Positions 49,460-61,574 of a stretch of DNA of 64,000 bases are shown here, piece by piece. Origin of the DNA: Carallia brachiata (lineage: Eukaryota; Streptophyta; Magnoliopsida; Malpighiales; Rhizophoraceae). Location of the stretch: the NCBI GenBank assembly GCA_021464245.1, contig JADCRB010000118.1, positions 4,032,056 to 4,096,055 on the forward strand, written 5' to 3'. The notes below the pieces were generated by a model. That model was not told the origin of the DNA and searched no databases. It worked only from the letters and a program-made list of their open reading frames with translations. The position numbers and the translations under genes were made by a program. Position 1 is the stretch's first letter; each line of letters starts with the position of its first letter.

Positions 49460-50080
49460 CAAGTACCAGGAAAGGCCCCGGCACGAACAATATTATTAGC
49501 AAGGATATCGAATTTTCATTCGTAAAAAATGGGTTGATTTAAATTCACCTAAAAAAATTTAGTTAATTTTAATTTATAAATGACTCGATTTAAATTATCA
49601 AATTGACTTTTTATATCATATATGATTATTTTTTTTATTTAAATAGATTTCACAAACTAACAAGACATGAATTTGATTATGTAAATAATGTTATTTTAAT
49701 TAACATTGAATTCTTGTCTTTTTTTTTTTTTCAAATTTTTGTATTTTGTCCATAGGATTTTTATTGCTCTCGGTCCGTAGGATATTATGAACCATGACAC
49801 AGACAGAGATAGTAATTTAATTAGGCTAAAAGTAAATTATTCATGTCGAAAGAGCCAAAAAAATTATAACTAAAAAGACTACTTTATGCACTATTCCTAA
49901 GAATAAAACCAAATGATTTTGAGCACCAATAAGGTCAATGTGATGAGTTACAGGACAAAATTCTGATCACATCGTAAGCACTGGATTTTTTGTTTATTCC
50001 TTTCCACGGGAGGGCCTCAGTTTTTTTTTTTTTCTTGGGATACCAAATGCAATTAAGAAAAAATAACTAAGGAGAGCCTT
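49460..50080. other. intergenic DNA, no gene seen
   Basis: Promoter side of the PPR gene, AT-rich beyond about 49500. No feature with defined ends. Confidence 0.45.
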
Positions 50081-50083
50081 AAC

Positions 50084-50454
50084 CTTTGTTTGGATTTGTT
50101 ATTTGATAAGAAAGTGAAAGAAAATTGATGAAAATCAATGCAAAATCAATTGTTTGGATTGCATGAAAATTTGATTGGAAAAGAATAATCATTAGAACAA
50201 AACAGAAGTGTCAGAAGCTAATTAAAAAAATATATATACTGTAATGACTACAATAGTCTTACCACTTTAATTTTAATTATTATTTAATTATTTATAAAAA
50301 TATTTTTATAATTTTATCTGTACACTTTTTTAATAATTTTTTTTATATAATTTAAATATAAAATTTTATTTTTTATTATTTTTTATAATTTTATTTTTTC
50401 ATAATACTTTTTAATAATTTTCTTTCTCGTCAAAATCTTACCATCCAAACAAAC
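50084..50454. mobile_element. AT-rich MITE
   Basis: About 370 bp bounded by perfect inverted ends tttgtttggat (50085-50095) and atccaaacaaa (50443-50453). It has no coding capacity. The core resembles, in reverse complement, the repeat at about 16440-16620. The superfamily is uncertain because a target duplication cannot be read unambiguously. Confidence 0.65.
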
Positions 50455-50618
50455 AAACCATTAATTTTAGAAGTAGACATTTAAAATCCCTAACGTTAAG
50501 TTAGATGACCTGTTGCGATTTTGACCATAAAAAAATAAAAAAAACAGAGAGACCTGTTGCACTAGACAGCTAATTATAAATATTGGATGTATAATTAATA
50601 TCGCACCAAGAAAGTTAA

Positions 50619-51022
50619 GGGTTAATATTAAAAAAAAAGTCATCAATTTTTTGTTTTTCTAAAAATCTATCATAAATTTTTATTTTATTTTTATATATCA
50701 TGAACTCTTCTATTTGGTATAAATCTATCACGTCATTACATCAAATTGACAGAATATATATATATATATATAGAAAAATATAAAATTTCATGATAAATTT
50801 ACCAAATAATGAAAAGTTTATATTTTTTTTTCTATTAACCCAAATTGAAAATGGGGTCTAGATGACACCACGTCAACATACTAACGGATTCCGTCAGTTT
50901 GATATAACGGTGTGATAGATTTATACTAGGTAAAAAAGTTTGTGATATATACAGAAAAAATAAAAGTTTATGATTGATTTGACAAAAAACGAAAAGTTAA
51001 TAGTTTTTTTGGTAATTAATCC
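50619..51022. mobile_element. Mutator-like fold-back element with perfect 9-bp TSD
   Basis: A 404-bp element beginning gggttaatatt and ending ggtaattaatcc. It is flanked by the perfect 9-bp duplication GAAAGTTAA at 50610-50618 and 51023-51031. The arms are inverted repeats of roughly 140 bp (tataaatctatcac and tcatgaactcttctatttgg on the left; gtgatagatttata and aaaaaagtttgtgatat on the right). A 9-bp duplication with long terminal inverted repeats is diagnostic of the Mutator superfamily. No open frame, so non-autonomous. Confidence 0.85.
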
Positions 51023-51326
51023 GAAAGTTAAAAACTCTGTGATTTAACAAACTTTACAGTTTAATTTTTAGTTTAATGTGACTAGGCCGTAAACTATAGT
51101 TCAATTAGAGCGAATGTTATTATTTAGGTCATGGAAACGTTAGACGAATGAGAAGGGTGGGGGTGACGGGGAGGGGAGAGGAAAAGTATTAGTTACACAC
51201 ATTTTTAAAAATATATCCATATAATGTGTAATTAAATTAAAATTAATATATAACAAATTTATAGAATATATATATTAAAAAATTATAATTCATTTTTATG
51301 AGTTAAATCATACGTCTATTCTTTGC

Positions 51327-52834
51327 TAGGTATACAGACACGGACACGGTGGACACAGATATTGAGACACGTCAATTTTAAAAAAATTAAGACATAAATA
51401 CGACATAAATATGGTGTATATATATATATATATACCGTTTATATATAAACTAAAATTAAGTTAAAAAAAAAATATAATATACATCGAAAGCCATCCATTA
51501 TCCCAAGAATGAATCCTACAAGTAAATTAAACTATGAGTTTAAAATTTTCAAACTATTAGATAGTGCTCAGAGAACATGATACCAACCAATTTTGAGAAA
51601 CGAATCCAAGCTGGAGTATACTGCAGTATCTACTTGCCTAGTTGTTGGAGTTATTACCTGTCAAGAATTATCAAGTCCCGCAACACACTGGCAGTATATG
51701 GCATTGATAACTTGGAAAAAAAAAAAAAAAGTAAATGTTTAAGCAGAATATCACATAACCATAAAAGGTCAAAGATTATGCATAATTTTTTGATACTTCA
51801 AGATACATTAAGACACCTGGGAAAAAAGTGCAAGCAGAATTATGTTGAAGGAGTCTTGCTGGTTTGGATTTTAATACATCACCATGAAAGCTGGAACTAG
51901 ATGAAAAATTCAAGGCATTTTCACCCAAATTTGGGTATCAAACAACCAACACTGTGACAATATAAAATAATCAAAAGATAACATTCCTCCAACTGAAATT
52001 TAAGAGTGATATCTTCCAAAATTCTTCAATCTTCAATGACCTAGTAGAAAGTTCATTCATCACAAACTGCCGGTAAATTCCACTTGAAATCAACAAATCA
52101 TCAGCTGCCAAATAAACAAAGACCAACGGGTAAAGGAAAAGGACATGTTGTTGTCTTTATCTCTCTATTAGATAAAAAAAGTTAATAAGAAAAAGGAAAA
52201 CTAATTGCCTATTTGCCTTCTAGTTCTACGTACTAGGAATTCTTGTTGAAGTATATATAACATCACATGAACAACGAAAAACAAATTGACAGCTAAAGTG
52301 CAACGGGAACTAGTCCTCTGTTCCTCTTAATGAGTTTTTTGAAAAAAAAAGTCAAAAACCCACACAAATTTTACTTTGATCAAAGTCTAAAATTGAAGTA
52401 AGAAATCAAAAATTTAAATACCAAAATAAAAAAAAATTAAGGAAAAGATTAGGGATTTACGTGGAAGGAAGAAGGAGGAGCAACTGAGATCTGTTCTAAT
52501 TGTGTTGATTGCAACTAAATTGAGGTGAATCCCTTGCAGAGTCTTGTTTTTTTTTATTTTTTCAGAGAAAACTTCTGCTGTTGAAGATAAGAAGAAGAAA
52601 GTCGATGAATACGACTTGAGGAGTTTTTTTTTTAAAATATAAAATAAAAATATTAAAATATTTTTAAACGTGTTTTAGACGTGTCCAACATGTATGTTTA
52701 ATTTTCTTTAATTTTTTTGTCGGACACTTATTAACGTGTCTGAAACGTATCGAACCTATGTTGGGCCCGTGTCCGTATCCTCCGCGTATTCGACACTTGT
52801 ACAATTTTAAATTTAGAATGTCTGTATATCTTAA
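51327..52834. mobile_element. Mutator-like element carrying gene-like sequence (Pack-MULE candidate)
   Basis: A 1508-bp block flanked by attctttgc (51318-51326) and attctttgt (52835-52843), a 9-bp duplication with one mismatch. Its ends are inverted: taggtatacagacac at the left and gtctgtatatcttaa at the right. Sub-terminal GTGTCC/GGACAC motifs are mirrored (gacacggacac at 51337; cgtgtccgtatcc near 52770). The interior, 51570-52600, is less AT-rich. On the minus strand it shows a peptide-like stretch at about 52110-52010 (AADDLLISSGIYRQFV, then NELSTRSLKIEEFW) and a possible 5' UTR donor near 52460 (CAC/GTAAAT). I do not recognise the donor gene. No transposase is seen. Confidence 0.55.
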
Positions 52835-53038
52835 ATTCTTTGTATGCATCTTACGAAATTGTTGAAAATGACCATATTTAAAAAATTAACAATTTATATA
52901 AAGTCTCTTTTCGATTTTCCCGAACAAAAATTATTATTTTTTTTTATTTATAAAAAATAATAATTTATTATTAAAGAAGAATAAATAAGAGAGAGAAAAT
53001 TTTAAGAGTTCTAAATTGAAAATACACACTTCAATCAC

Positions 53039-53535
53039 GGGATAAATATTTTTAAAGTCCTAAACCTTTAGATTTTTTTACATTTGAGTCCTAAACCTTT
53101 TTAACATTTCATTTGAGTCCTAAATTTTTTAATTTTTTACTATATCAGTCCTTTAAATTACGAAAAGTAGTCAATTTATTAATAAGTGAGTTTAATTTAA
53201 TAAAAATCATTTAAAAAAGCTTAAATACATGAGTTAAATATTTTTTCATCAAAATATGCATATTAAATATTTTTTTAATCAACAAATATACGAATTAAAT
53301 AGGCAACATGTATATTTTTTTATAAAAAAGACATTCAATTCATATATTTAATCTTTTTTAAATAATTTTTTGTAAAGTTAAAATTATTTTTAATAGATTG
53401 ATCACTTTTGTTAGACAGAGGGACTAATTTGGTAGAAAATCAAAAAGTTTAGGACTCAAATGAAATGTCAAAAAGGTTTAGGACTCAAACGTAAAAAAAA
53501 CCTAAAGGTTTAGGACTAAAAAAATCCTTATCCCC
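53039..53535. mobile_element. Mutator-like fold-back element, copy B, with 9-bp TSD
   Basis: 497 bp starting gggataaat and ending ttatcccc, flanked by the perfect 9-bp duplication TTCAATCAC at 53030-53038 and 53536-53544. Inverted arms of about 130 bp carry the motif 'gtcctaaaccttt' three times on the left and its complement three times on the right. Same family as 4658-5158. Confidence 0.88.
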
Positions 53536-53966
53536 TTCAATCACTATAATTAAACTATATTTTTTAAACTAAAATTATTTTTCAGTATATAAAGAATAAG
53601 AAAAAAAAAATTGACAATTAGAGAGAAGTGGTCCAAAAAAAATATTCATAATATAACAAATTTGATTATTGTATAACTATATTACATTTTTTTATAATAA
53701 AAATAAAATAATAATTTATTATATTATATTTTATTAATTTAATTATATAAATAATTAAATTTATTATATTCTAAACACTTATTTTAATTACTTCTCTCTC
53801 TCTGGCCATGCAGCGGTTCGAAAGAAAATTCGTGAGATCGAGTCCCATTATTCCACTTGGGGCGGTCCGACACGAAGCATCAAGCCGAACTCCATCTAAA
53901 GGAACGGCCCATGATTCCCCTCGGAAGCAACAACCATTCCCAGACACAGTACAAGGATTTTGAATA

Positions 53967-56960
53967 ATGCATGGATTGACTCTATCTCCATCACCACCAC
54001 AAAGGCATTCCTTTCTACCTCACATTTCTCAAAGATCTCATCTTTACTTTCAAAATCAGCCAAACCAGTCGACACCCAGTTGCAGATACAGCTATGGAGG
54101 AGGAGGAGGCAATTATAATCTTCTTTCATTTGCCCCACAGAAAGTGCTCGCTCCAATCTTCAGGGATTTCGAGATCAGAAGAAGAAGAAGAAGAAGAAAA
54201 CAGCATACCCTTTTGAGAGCGAGTGGCAGAGAGTCTCCTTATGAAGTTTTAGGCGTGTCTTCCTCTGCATCTGTTGCTGATATCAAAAGGGCTTATAGGA
54301 AACTTGCTTTGAAGTATCATCCTGATGTCAATAAGGAGGTATCTGGTTGTTAATCAAGCTTTGCCACTAAAATAAGTTTTGTGTTGTTTTTGGCATTTTT
54401 TTTGACTGAAACTTTCTTGAATTAAGCTCCCAAAATTAAATGTTAATTTAAGTGGCTGTCTGATTTTTTTGTGTATATGTGGTAGTATACAATGGTTTGT
54501 GTAAAGGCTCCAACATTTTGGATCTGATTTTTGGCAACATGTGGTTTTCCCTTTGTGTTTGAACATCACTGTCCTGGAAAACTGGAAAAATGATAAAATT
54601 GTTGTTGACGGTGGAAATTAGTGTAGGAAGCCATTCCTTTTTATTACTAAAAAAAATTGATCCTACGGAGGAAACTTCCTTTGTATGTAAACAATAGTTG
54701 TACTGTATATCACGTATATGCATATGTGGTTAATTATAATTAAGAATCACTCTTAATTTTAGGATTTGTTTTGTGGGTGCCAAGGTTTGAACTTTGAACA
54801 CTGGTTACAATTCAGAACCTTAATTGTGAACATTATTGGCAAATTGAATATATATGTTTCCATTCAGATCTCCTGTTTCTTGTATCATCCTTTTTAGCCT
54901 GTAGTGGTTCGCATAATTGGCTCTAAATCAAAATCGTCTGGTGGATAGAAAAATGCGCAGGAGAAATTCATGAAGATTAAGCATGCTTACAATACATTGG
55001 TAAATTCTGAATCTCGGAGGAACTATGATACTGGAAAGTCATCAGGTTTTTCATATGCTGGTGCTCAAAGCAGTCGAAGCAGGAACCATCAAGATGAAGA
55101 AGACTTCTATGGATTTGGTAAAAACTGACGAACAAACCACATAATTTCTTTCTCAGATCTTCTGCTCTTTTCTATATGATCCATGTTTCATTTATTGTCA
55201 ACTGTCTTTGGAGTATTTGCCTGTCCATAGAGTATGGATGGCATGGAGGTAGCTATATAGTGGTCTTTACTGAAATTAATTTGGATGATGGATTAATTTG
55301 AAAATTCCTAGTTGCCCAATTGGCAAAGAGTAATTTGTCTTGAGTTATACTTGTCTATGAAGTTCATTTTGAACACTTCAGGACTTGAAGTTTGCTTTTC
55401 ATGCTACTATTTTTTTGGTGCTATCTGAGTGGCGGAGGGGGATTCATTTTAGGAGATGCCTGGATTTAATTCCAGGTGCTTCCCCCAGGTATTACTTGGG
55501 TGACCACCAGGGTAGCCCCAATGTTTTTTTCAATACTATTAGTCCTGTCCAGAAGCATGGACTTTTCGTCAGGTTGAAATGGGAAAAAAGTTTAGGCTGC
55601 AAAGAAAAAGTTCCAAAATTACTGAAGAGATTTGTCGTGTGTTATACGTTCACCATGATGCTTTGTTTATACCCACAACAGAGTTCTTGAATTTTTGTTC
55701 TCCATTATTGCATTCTCCTCTAACGACTAAAGTGTGCAAAAATACAATTTAGAAGTCCAAACTGCCACATGCAACAGCCTTCAGGGACATTTTGTGGTTT
55801 ATTCTTTCTAGAATTTATTCCTCAAATCAATGACCTACCCTACCAGCATGGAGAGAACTATAGTAGAAGTTTCTCGAATCAAGGAGCTGCATATACTCAT
55901 CATAATGTGCTGACAATGTAGCAATCCATGGAATTAGTATGGTTGTTATGTTGTAACCTGTGCATGATCTATAGAATCAGTAAACCTTCCCTACAAGGGC
56001 GCATCATGTCCTCGTATGTCCATCAGGCTGTACTTAAAATAGTGAAGCGTCTCACTTTCATGGCTTATTTTTCCTGTGCTTTGCTCGTCTTACCTTCAAG
56101 TTACCTCTTCTGGCATTCATTCGTATAAGGCCCTCCAAATTGCAAGGAAATAATTGTCTGATTAATTGTAGCTATGTTATCTTCGGCCTTTGTTGATGGT
56201 CAGGTTCACTTGTTTGCTTACTTGATCGCTTTATGCTGCAGGAAGTTTTCTGAGGGATGTTCAGATAACAATAGGTAGATATTACATCTGTGATAATGGC
56301 CATGGCTATAACGTTGTTTTCGGGTTGTTTACATTATGTTGGGCATCTTTTGTTTTCCTCTTTACATTGCAAGCAAATCCTTGTTCTTTGTAATCTTAGT
56401 GTGGTGTTGACGTCGCAGAGGACTTCTTTAGGGATATCCAAGAAGAATTCCAGAACTGGGAGGCCAGTGCTGCATCACAAGGGAAGCCAAAGAGTCTATG
56501 GGAAGAACTGGCGGTGCGGCCCTGTTGTCTTTTACAGCTCCTATATGTGATGGTTTCAACACACACAGCCGTACATGCACCCACATGCATGCTACTCGTG
56601 CTGTCGCACTTGCACACATTGACAAATTTTTCCTATCCATCTGTGGATTCTTCTCTTAAAAATGTTTAGCCGACATACCAAATGATTCTCAAAGAAACTC
56701 CTTCACATGCCGTGTAACTTCATTTGCAGGAGATCGGGGAGGAGTTTGTGGAATTCCTAGAGAAAGAGCTCAACATAACAGATGTAGATGCTGAAACAGA
56801 CGGGGATGGATCTCAAGAATACAACTCTTTCACAAGTCCTGGAACGACGAGGGCAGGAGATGACATAAAAAATGAATATGACAAGGACAGCAGCATCGAG
56901 AGCAACATAGATGAGATTGAAGCTACTCTTGCTAAGTTGAAAAAGGAATTGGGCCTATAG
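53967..56960 (+). CDS. plastid-targeted J-domain (DnaJ/HSP40) protein
   Basis: Five exons, 53967-54338, 54949-55117, 56242-56274, 56419-56513 and 56730-56960, all GT-AG and in phase; 900 nt, 299 residues, intact. J-proteins stimulate HSP70 ATPase through the HPD motif. Residues 1-88 are Ser/Pro/Gln/Arg-rich with a run of seven Arg (71-77, encoded by an AGA repeat), consistent with a chloroplast transit peptide. The J domain spans about 90-152 ([25 protein letters not shown] with HPD at 118-120, then [13 protein letters not shown]). There is no Gly/Phe region, zinc finger or C-terminal peptide-binding domain, so it is a type C J-protein. The C-terminal part ([38 protein letters not shown]) is acidic and ends in a predicted coiled coil ([16 protein letters not shown]). 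The exact partner is unknown. Confidence 0.9.
55425..55520 (+). repeat. possible SINE fragment in intron 2 of the J-protein gene
   Basis: gagtggcggagg...ggatttaattccagg resembles Pol III A and B boxes at about 30-nt spacing. It is followed by a GC-rich stretch (tgcttcccccagg, tgaccaccaggg) unlike the surrounding AT-rich intron. No A-tail or target duplication was identified. Confidence 0.3.
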
Positions 56961-57597
56961 CAAGGAAATTCACCGTGTCATTGGTAGCATAAGGTCAATG
57001 GCCAAGTTGCACTCATGAGAAAACATCGTGAGAACTGATAATACGATCAACGAAACTCATTGACTTCACGGGAAACTTTCAAGTTCTAAAAAAAGGTTAA
57101 CCATCTTGGAGAAGTTGTGAATGCACCGCAACTTGTGTTTCCTGTGACTGAATTGGAAATTTTGACAGCAATAATGATGAACTGCTGGTGAAAGTGCTCA
57201 TCTTTTGTTGTTTGCAATGCAATTCTGTACATTAAGACAGGAGCTTCTACATGTGGAAGACTTGTAACAATGATGAAATTATGTGTTGTAGCAGCATCTC
57301 TGTAAATTTGAAATTCTTAGTATGTTTACATGCAAAAAATGAGAAAGAACATTGGAGAGTATTAATTGGGCCATAAGTACGATTGATGTAATAAAATATA
57401 ATCAGATGATAAATGGCCAGCTAAGAGGGATCGGTCCCAGAAGAGAGAAAAAAAGAGCCGCTCAACCTAACTCATTATCAGCTAATAATCCTACAAGACT
57501 ATGAACGGATCAACAAGTTGAGCACTTCTTGCAAAAAATACCTAATTGTTGGAATGCATTGGGCAAAATTGCACAACCGGCTGCCTGCCAATGTCTC

Positions 57598-60500
57598 TCG
57601 CCAAAACGCAAGAACAATGAACCAGTGCCAGTGTTATGATCAACAGCATATTCAGCTCGCACTAAAGAGCTTAACACCAACACCATATGATGAATCGTGG
57701 CCCATTCGCCTGTAGACCTCTGACATCTTTAGAACTGTTTAGATCGTTGCCATGCTCTGCAAATGCATAAACGTGTGTATTTCCAACTGGATCCTAATGG
57801 CCAGCACCAAGCTGCACTCAACAAGGGGGATATAGATCAAATATTGCCATTCATACTACTATCAGATGAAATAATAAAGCAAGATCTAGGACATCACTAT
57901 AACTCTTACCTCAAGGATGTTTCTGGCAGCTCCCAACTCACCCATGTTATAACCCCTCACAGAATACAGCCCACCGAGAGTAAAAGCATCATAACTTGGC
58001 AAGTCTCCGACATAGCCACCATAATGGCTGTGAAGGACTAGCACAGGGGGTGGTGGTTTGCCAGCACCTTCCTCCACCTGCTTCAACTGAATAAACCGAG
58101 TAATTGTCAGCTGGTGTTGATTGAAGAAGGGAAACTTGCTGCCAATGCCAAGACCCTGGTCCACCTGTAAACCAAAAACACACAACATTAAATATGAAAA
58201 CCACTCAAAGGTGATGCATATATGTTCTTGTATAGAAGGAAACACCAACTGTTTAGTTCAACAAAAACCAGAAATATCCACTACCCTCAGGTAAGTCAAG
58301 GTAGCCAAGGCTTGATGCCTTTTTTCTTCACAGTATGAAGAACTTGATGGATATTTGCAGACATATAAATCAAGGAAAAAAATGCAACAATAAGACATTC
58401 ATGTTAAATCGGCTGCTTCTTGAACTCTACATCAATACTTATATACCTGGATCTATTCTTTGCAACAACACCAATATGAAGGTTCCTGAATATGAATCTT
58501 TGGGTTATAGGGGTAATGACAAATTTGGTTTTAGAAGTTAATACAGAGATAGGAGGGAAAATTACCTTGCAAAAGCACATTTAACAATTTATTCTCTTCC
58601 CTTGTACTTTCTTTATAATCTAGGATAGGGCTATCTTAAGTGAGACCAAAGGGGATGTTTGGCAACAAAAAGGATTGACTCAGTATGGCTTTGAATAAAC
58701 CATGAAGTGCAAAAATTAACATTCTTAAACAAGTGACAATTTAGAGTCAGCCTGGTTGCAAAAGACTTAAGTAAGTAGGAAGTTCGAATTGGGCTTACTA
58801 TTCACATTATAACTGGCATGCCAATTATGGAGAAAATCCCCAAGGTTTTCAGAATAACATTGACCTGGAATACATTTCTCTCATCAACTACTACTCCGTT
58901 TACAAATGTAATATTATCACGAGTGATATTTGCTTGTAAAAATGCCATTCGATCGATGCCAGTACCACTGAGTGTTGTTGGTGGTCCATCTGCACTAATT
59001 CCTCCACTTGGCAACATTCTTTGACCATTGGCAGAGATATGACTATTTTCATTGTGTGTTGTTATCTCTTCCATCACAAGTCCGTAAGTGAATATGCTTT
59101 ACCGGGTAAAATTCTGGTTGGCAAAAGTTAATAAGAACGGAATAGGAAAACACTCTAATTCACATATTTCAAAAAATTGTGAAAAAACATCTGTGAGGAT
59201 ATAGAAGAAGTATTGTTAATAACCTCCGTGATGTTGGCCTTGATGCCAGCTTGATCAACCCACATAGGAGGGACCTCATCCACTCCTGGACCACCAGTGA
59301 AAATTGGACTCAGCTTCAGCTGTTGAAGCAGCTTGCACGAAGAGTATGATTGCGAGGATTATACACAGTTACACACCATCCAAATATGGGTGAACATATT
59401 CAAGCTTAAAAGCAAGATCATCCTGAGGAAAGGATCAACCATTGAGATTTTTATAAAAGTATTTTTTTCTAATATTGTGACTCTTGGGTAGGTATTGAAG
59501 AATTATGCCTAAGACAATTTAGGTGCCAACATTGCATATGTTGAGAAATCACCTGAGGCAAGAAGAAATTGCTGCTGGTTATTGAACCCAGGATGGATCG
59601 GTTCAGTCCCTTGATGTTGCGATGTTCAAAAGAAACAGTGCCGCCAGGCTGGGAATGATGCCTGAAAAGAATAGCAATGATATTTAACTGAAATTTTGAC
59701 ACCAGAAGGTCTACAAAACCTAGACCACAAGTGTTCAGTCGTACACAAACAAATGCTAAGTGCATAAGCGCGCATACATACCAATGTGGGACGTCCTCCC
59801 CTTCCAGGAACAATACTCCACTCTGTACTGACTTCAGCTGATTTTGGATCCATTCTTTAAGTTTAGTCTCAACAATAATTCCTCCCCGATTCTTTGCGTC
59901 AGGCCTTGGGTTAACCTCAATATTCGAAAACAAGGCAAGCGAGTTTATGTTCCTCAAAGCCTGTTTTCCAGCTTCAATGTTAAAAACTTGACCTTGTCGA
60001 GGCTGTAAATCAACAAGTAAATACAAGCAAGAAATCAGCTCATGAACTTGTAAAGAAACAACCAAGCCATGAACCTAAAACTTCAACCAACAGAAAATCA
60101 CCCAAAAAAAGATATGGTGGAAATGAAACGTTGCCATACCAATACACATAATAGGTGTACTCTCTGAATTTACGTGAATTCCAGTTAATCAAACAAGAGG
60201 ACTTACAACATCAATGCAGCATCCTATGCCTTGCACACAGATACTACATAAGGATTACCAAAAACACCAATATGCAATCTTGCTAATTCACATCTGCTAC
60301 TTCTGAAAGGAGTTATCCAATTAAATTTACTCCGTAACTTTGCAATTACATCTATTGGCCATGTGCAGCAAACTAAAAACATAATTAAATGTCCTACTAC
60401 AAATTCACCTGCTTGGGCAACTTTCTCTTGATAACAAGAATCTGAGTATGCCCTTCGACGACATTGCCGAGCTGATCCTGAAACTGAATTACCAGCTGAG

Positions 60501-60805
60501 CAACATCTCGCTCCACAGCCTCACAAACAACCCTTTTAGTATTCAAATTCCCAAAGTTCACAACTTTGGCACAAGCATAACCTTCATCATGATACCATTT
60601 CTGCACTCTGTCTCTGATCTTCTGCAGCAGCCTTGCACTAACCTTCCCTTGCTCCCTCAACATCTGCAGCACCGGCACTTGTCCGCTAACTGCCACGTGC
60701 TTTCCGTGAATGAGATCGTTAAGGCCAGGGTCCCATCCGGGTTTGCTTTCCCTTCCATTTCCACTTTCTCGAACATTCCGCCAGTGGCTAGCGTTTCGAG
60801 CTCCT
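57598..60805 (-). pseudogene. TOC75: TOC75 (outer-envelope import channel) pseudogene, introns retained
   Basis: Minus-strand exons match the Omp85-family protein TOC75-III, the channel of the chloroplast outer-envelope translocon. Recognisable pieces are about 60805-60409 (LETLATGGMFEKVEMEG; QGKVSARLLQKIRDRV), 60002-59782 (FNIEAGKQALRNINSLALFS; EVSTEWSIVPGRGGRPTL), about 59662-59553 (GTVSFEHRNIKGLNRSILG), 59422-59224 (FTGGPGVDEVPP), 59113-58865 (GTGIDRMAFLQANITRDN), 58164-57910 (VDQGLGIGSKFPFFN; YNMGELGAARNILE) and 57811-57598. Lesions: a large in-exon deletion near 60690 removing the first POTRA region; a one-base loss near 59850; an 8-nt insertion creating a stop after LDGV; a CAG/CAA-to-TAA stop at 59099-59101; a 14-nt deletion removing KGNPT in the last exon; a 2-nt loss before LVRAEYAVDHN; and loss of the normal stop codon. 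The transit peptide and 5' exons are missing. Retained introns show DNA-level duplication, not retroposition. Confidence 0.92.
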
Positions 60806-60832
60806 GCTAGGAGCGGGCCTTTGGTGCAGACC

Positions 60833-61326
60833 TGTAAGAATATTTTTTATTTAAATTGTTATTAATTAGATTTTTTATTTTTATTAAAGTGGATTAGGTG
60901 TATGGTTTAATTTTAAACTTGATACTATAAAGGGATCCAGGAGGTTGTATTTATTTTTTTTATGCAGTTACTATAAAATTAAGAATATATTTTAAATTTG
61001 AGTTGAAAATTTAATATTGTTAGTTAATGTAAAATCTCTTGTTAAACTTATGATGAATCAACTTAATTAGAGTTCCAAAGACATGCCCCTTTTGGAGGGT
61101 TATGTCCAGTTTTCTGTCAAAATTTCTGTTTATTACAGATCGTGTAAGAGAAAAAAATATTAATGTTTAACGTGTTTGTTAGTGCATGTAATACCGCAGT
61201 GTGAACTCTTCATCAATCTTTACAATGTGGTGACAAAAGGTACATTTAATTTTTATTTATATTTAATTTATTTATTTATATAGCTCTAATATTAATATGA
61301 GATTTAAAGATAAAAAATATCTTATA
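60833..61326 (+). mobile_element. candidate 5' LTR of a Ty1/copia retrotransposon
   Basis: The TOC75 homology stops just before 60833, where a TG-initiated AT-rich segment (tgtaagaatatttt) begins. A TATA-like 'actataaagg' lies at about 60924. The segment runs to a primer-binding-like tggtatcgaaac at 61329-61340, similar to the common initiator-Met tRNA site. No second LTR is in the window to confirm it. Confidence 0.4.
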
Positions 61327-61399
61327 TGTGGTATCGAAACAGTCCAGAATATGAAATAAAACAATAAGTACATTATAGATTTGTTTTCCAACGGTTTCT

Positions 61400-61435
<36 letters not shown>

Positions 61436-61574
61436 TTATTTTTTTAATTTCTTTTTCCGTATCTCGGTAACAGGTTAATATAAACGATGTTTATTCATAT
61501 ATTTGTTGACACGTGTAGTGCTGTGTCCTTGTTGATTATAATAATTTACATATATTATCATTATTATTATAACT

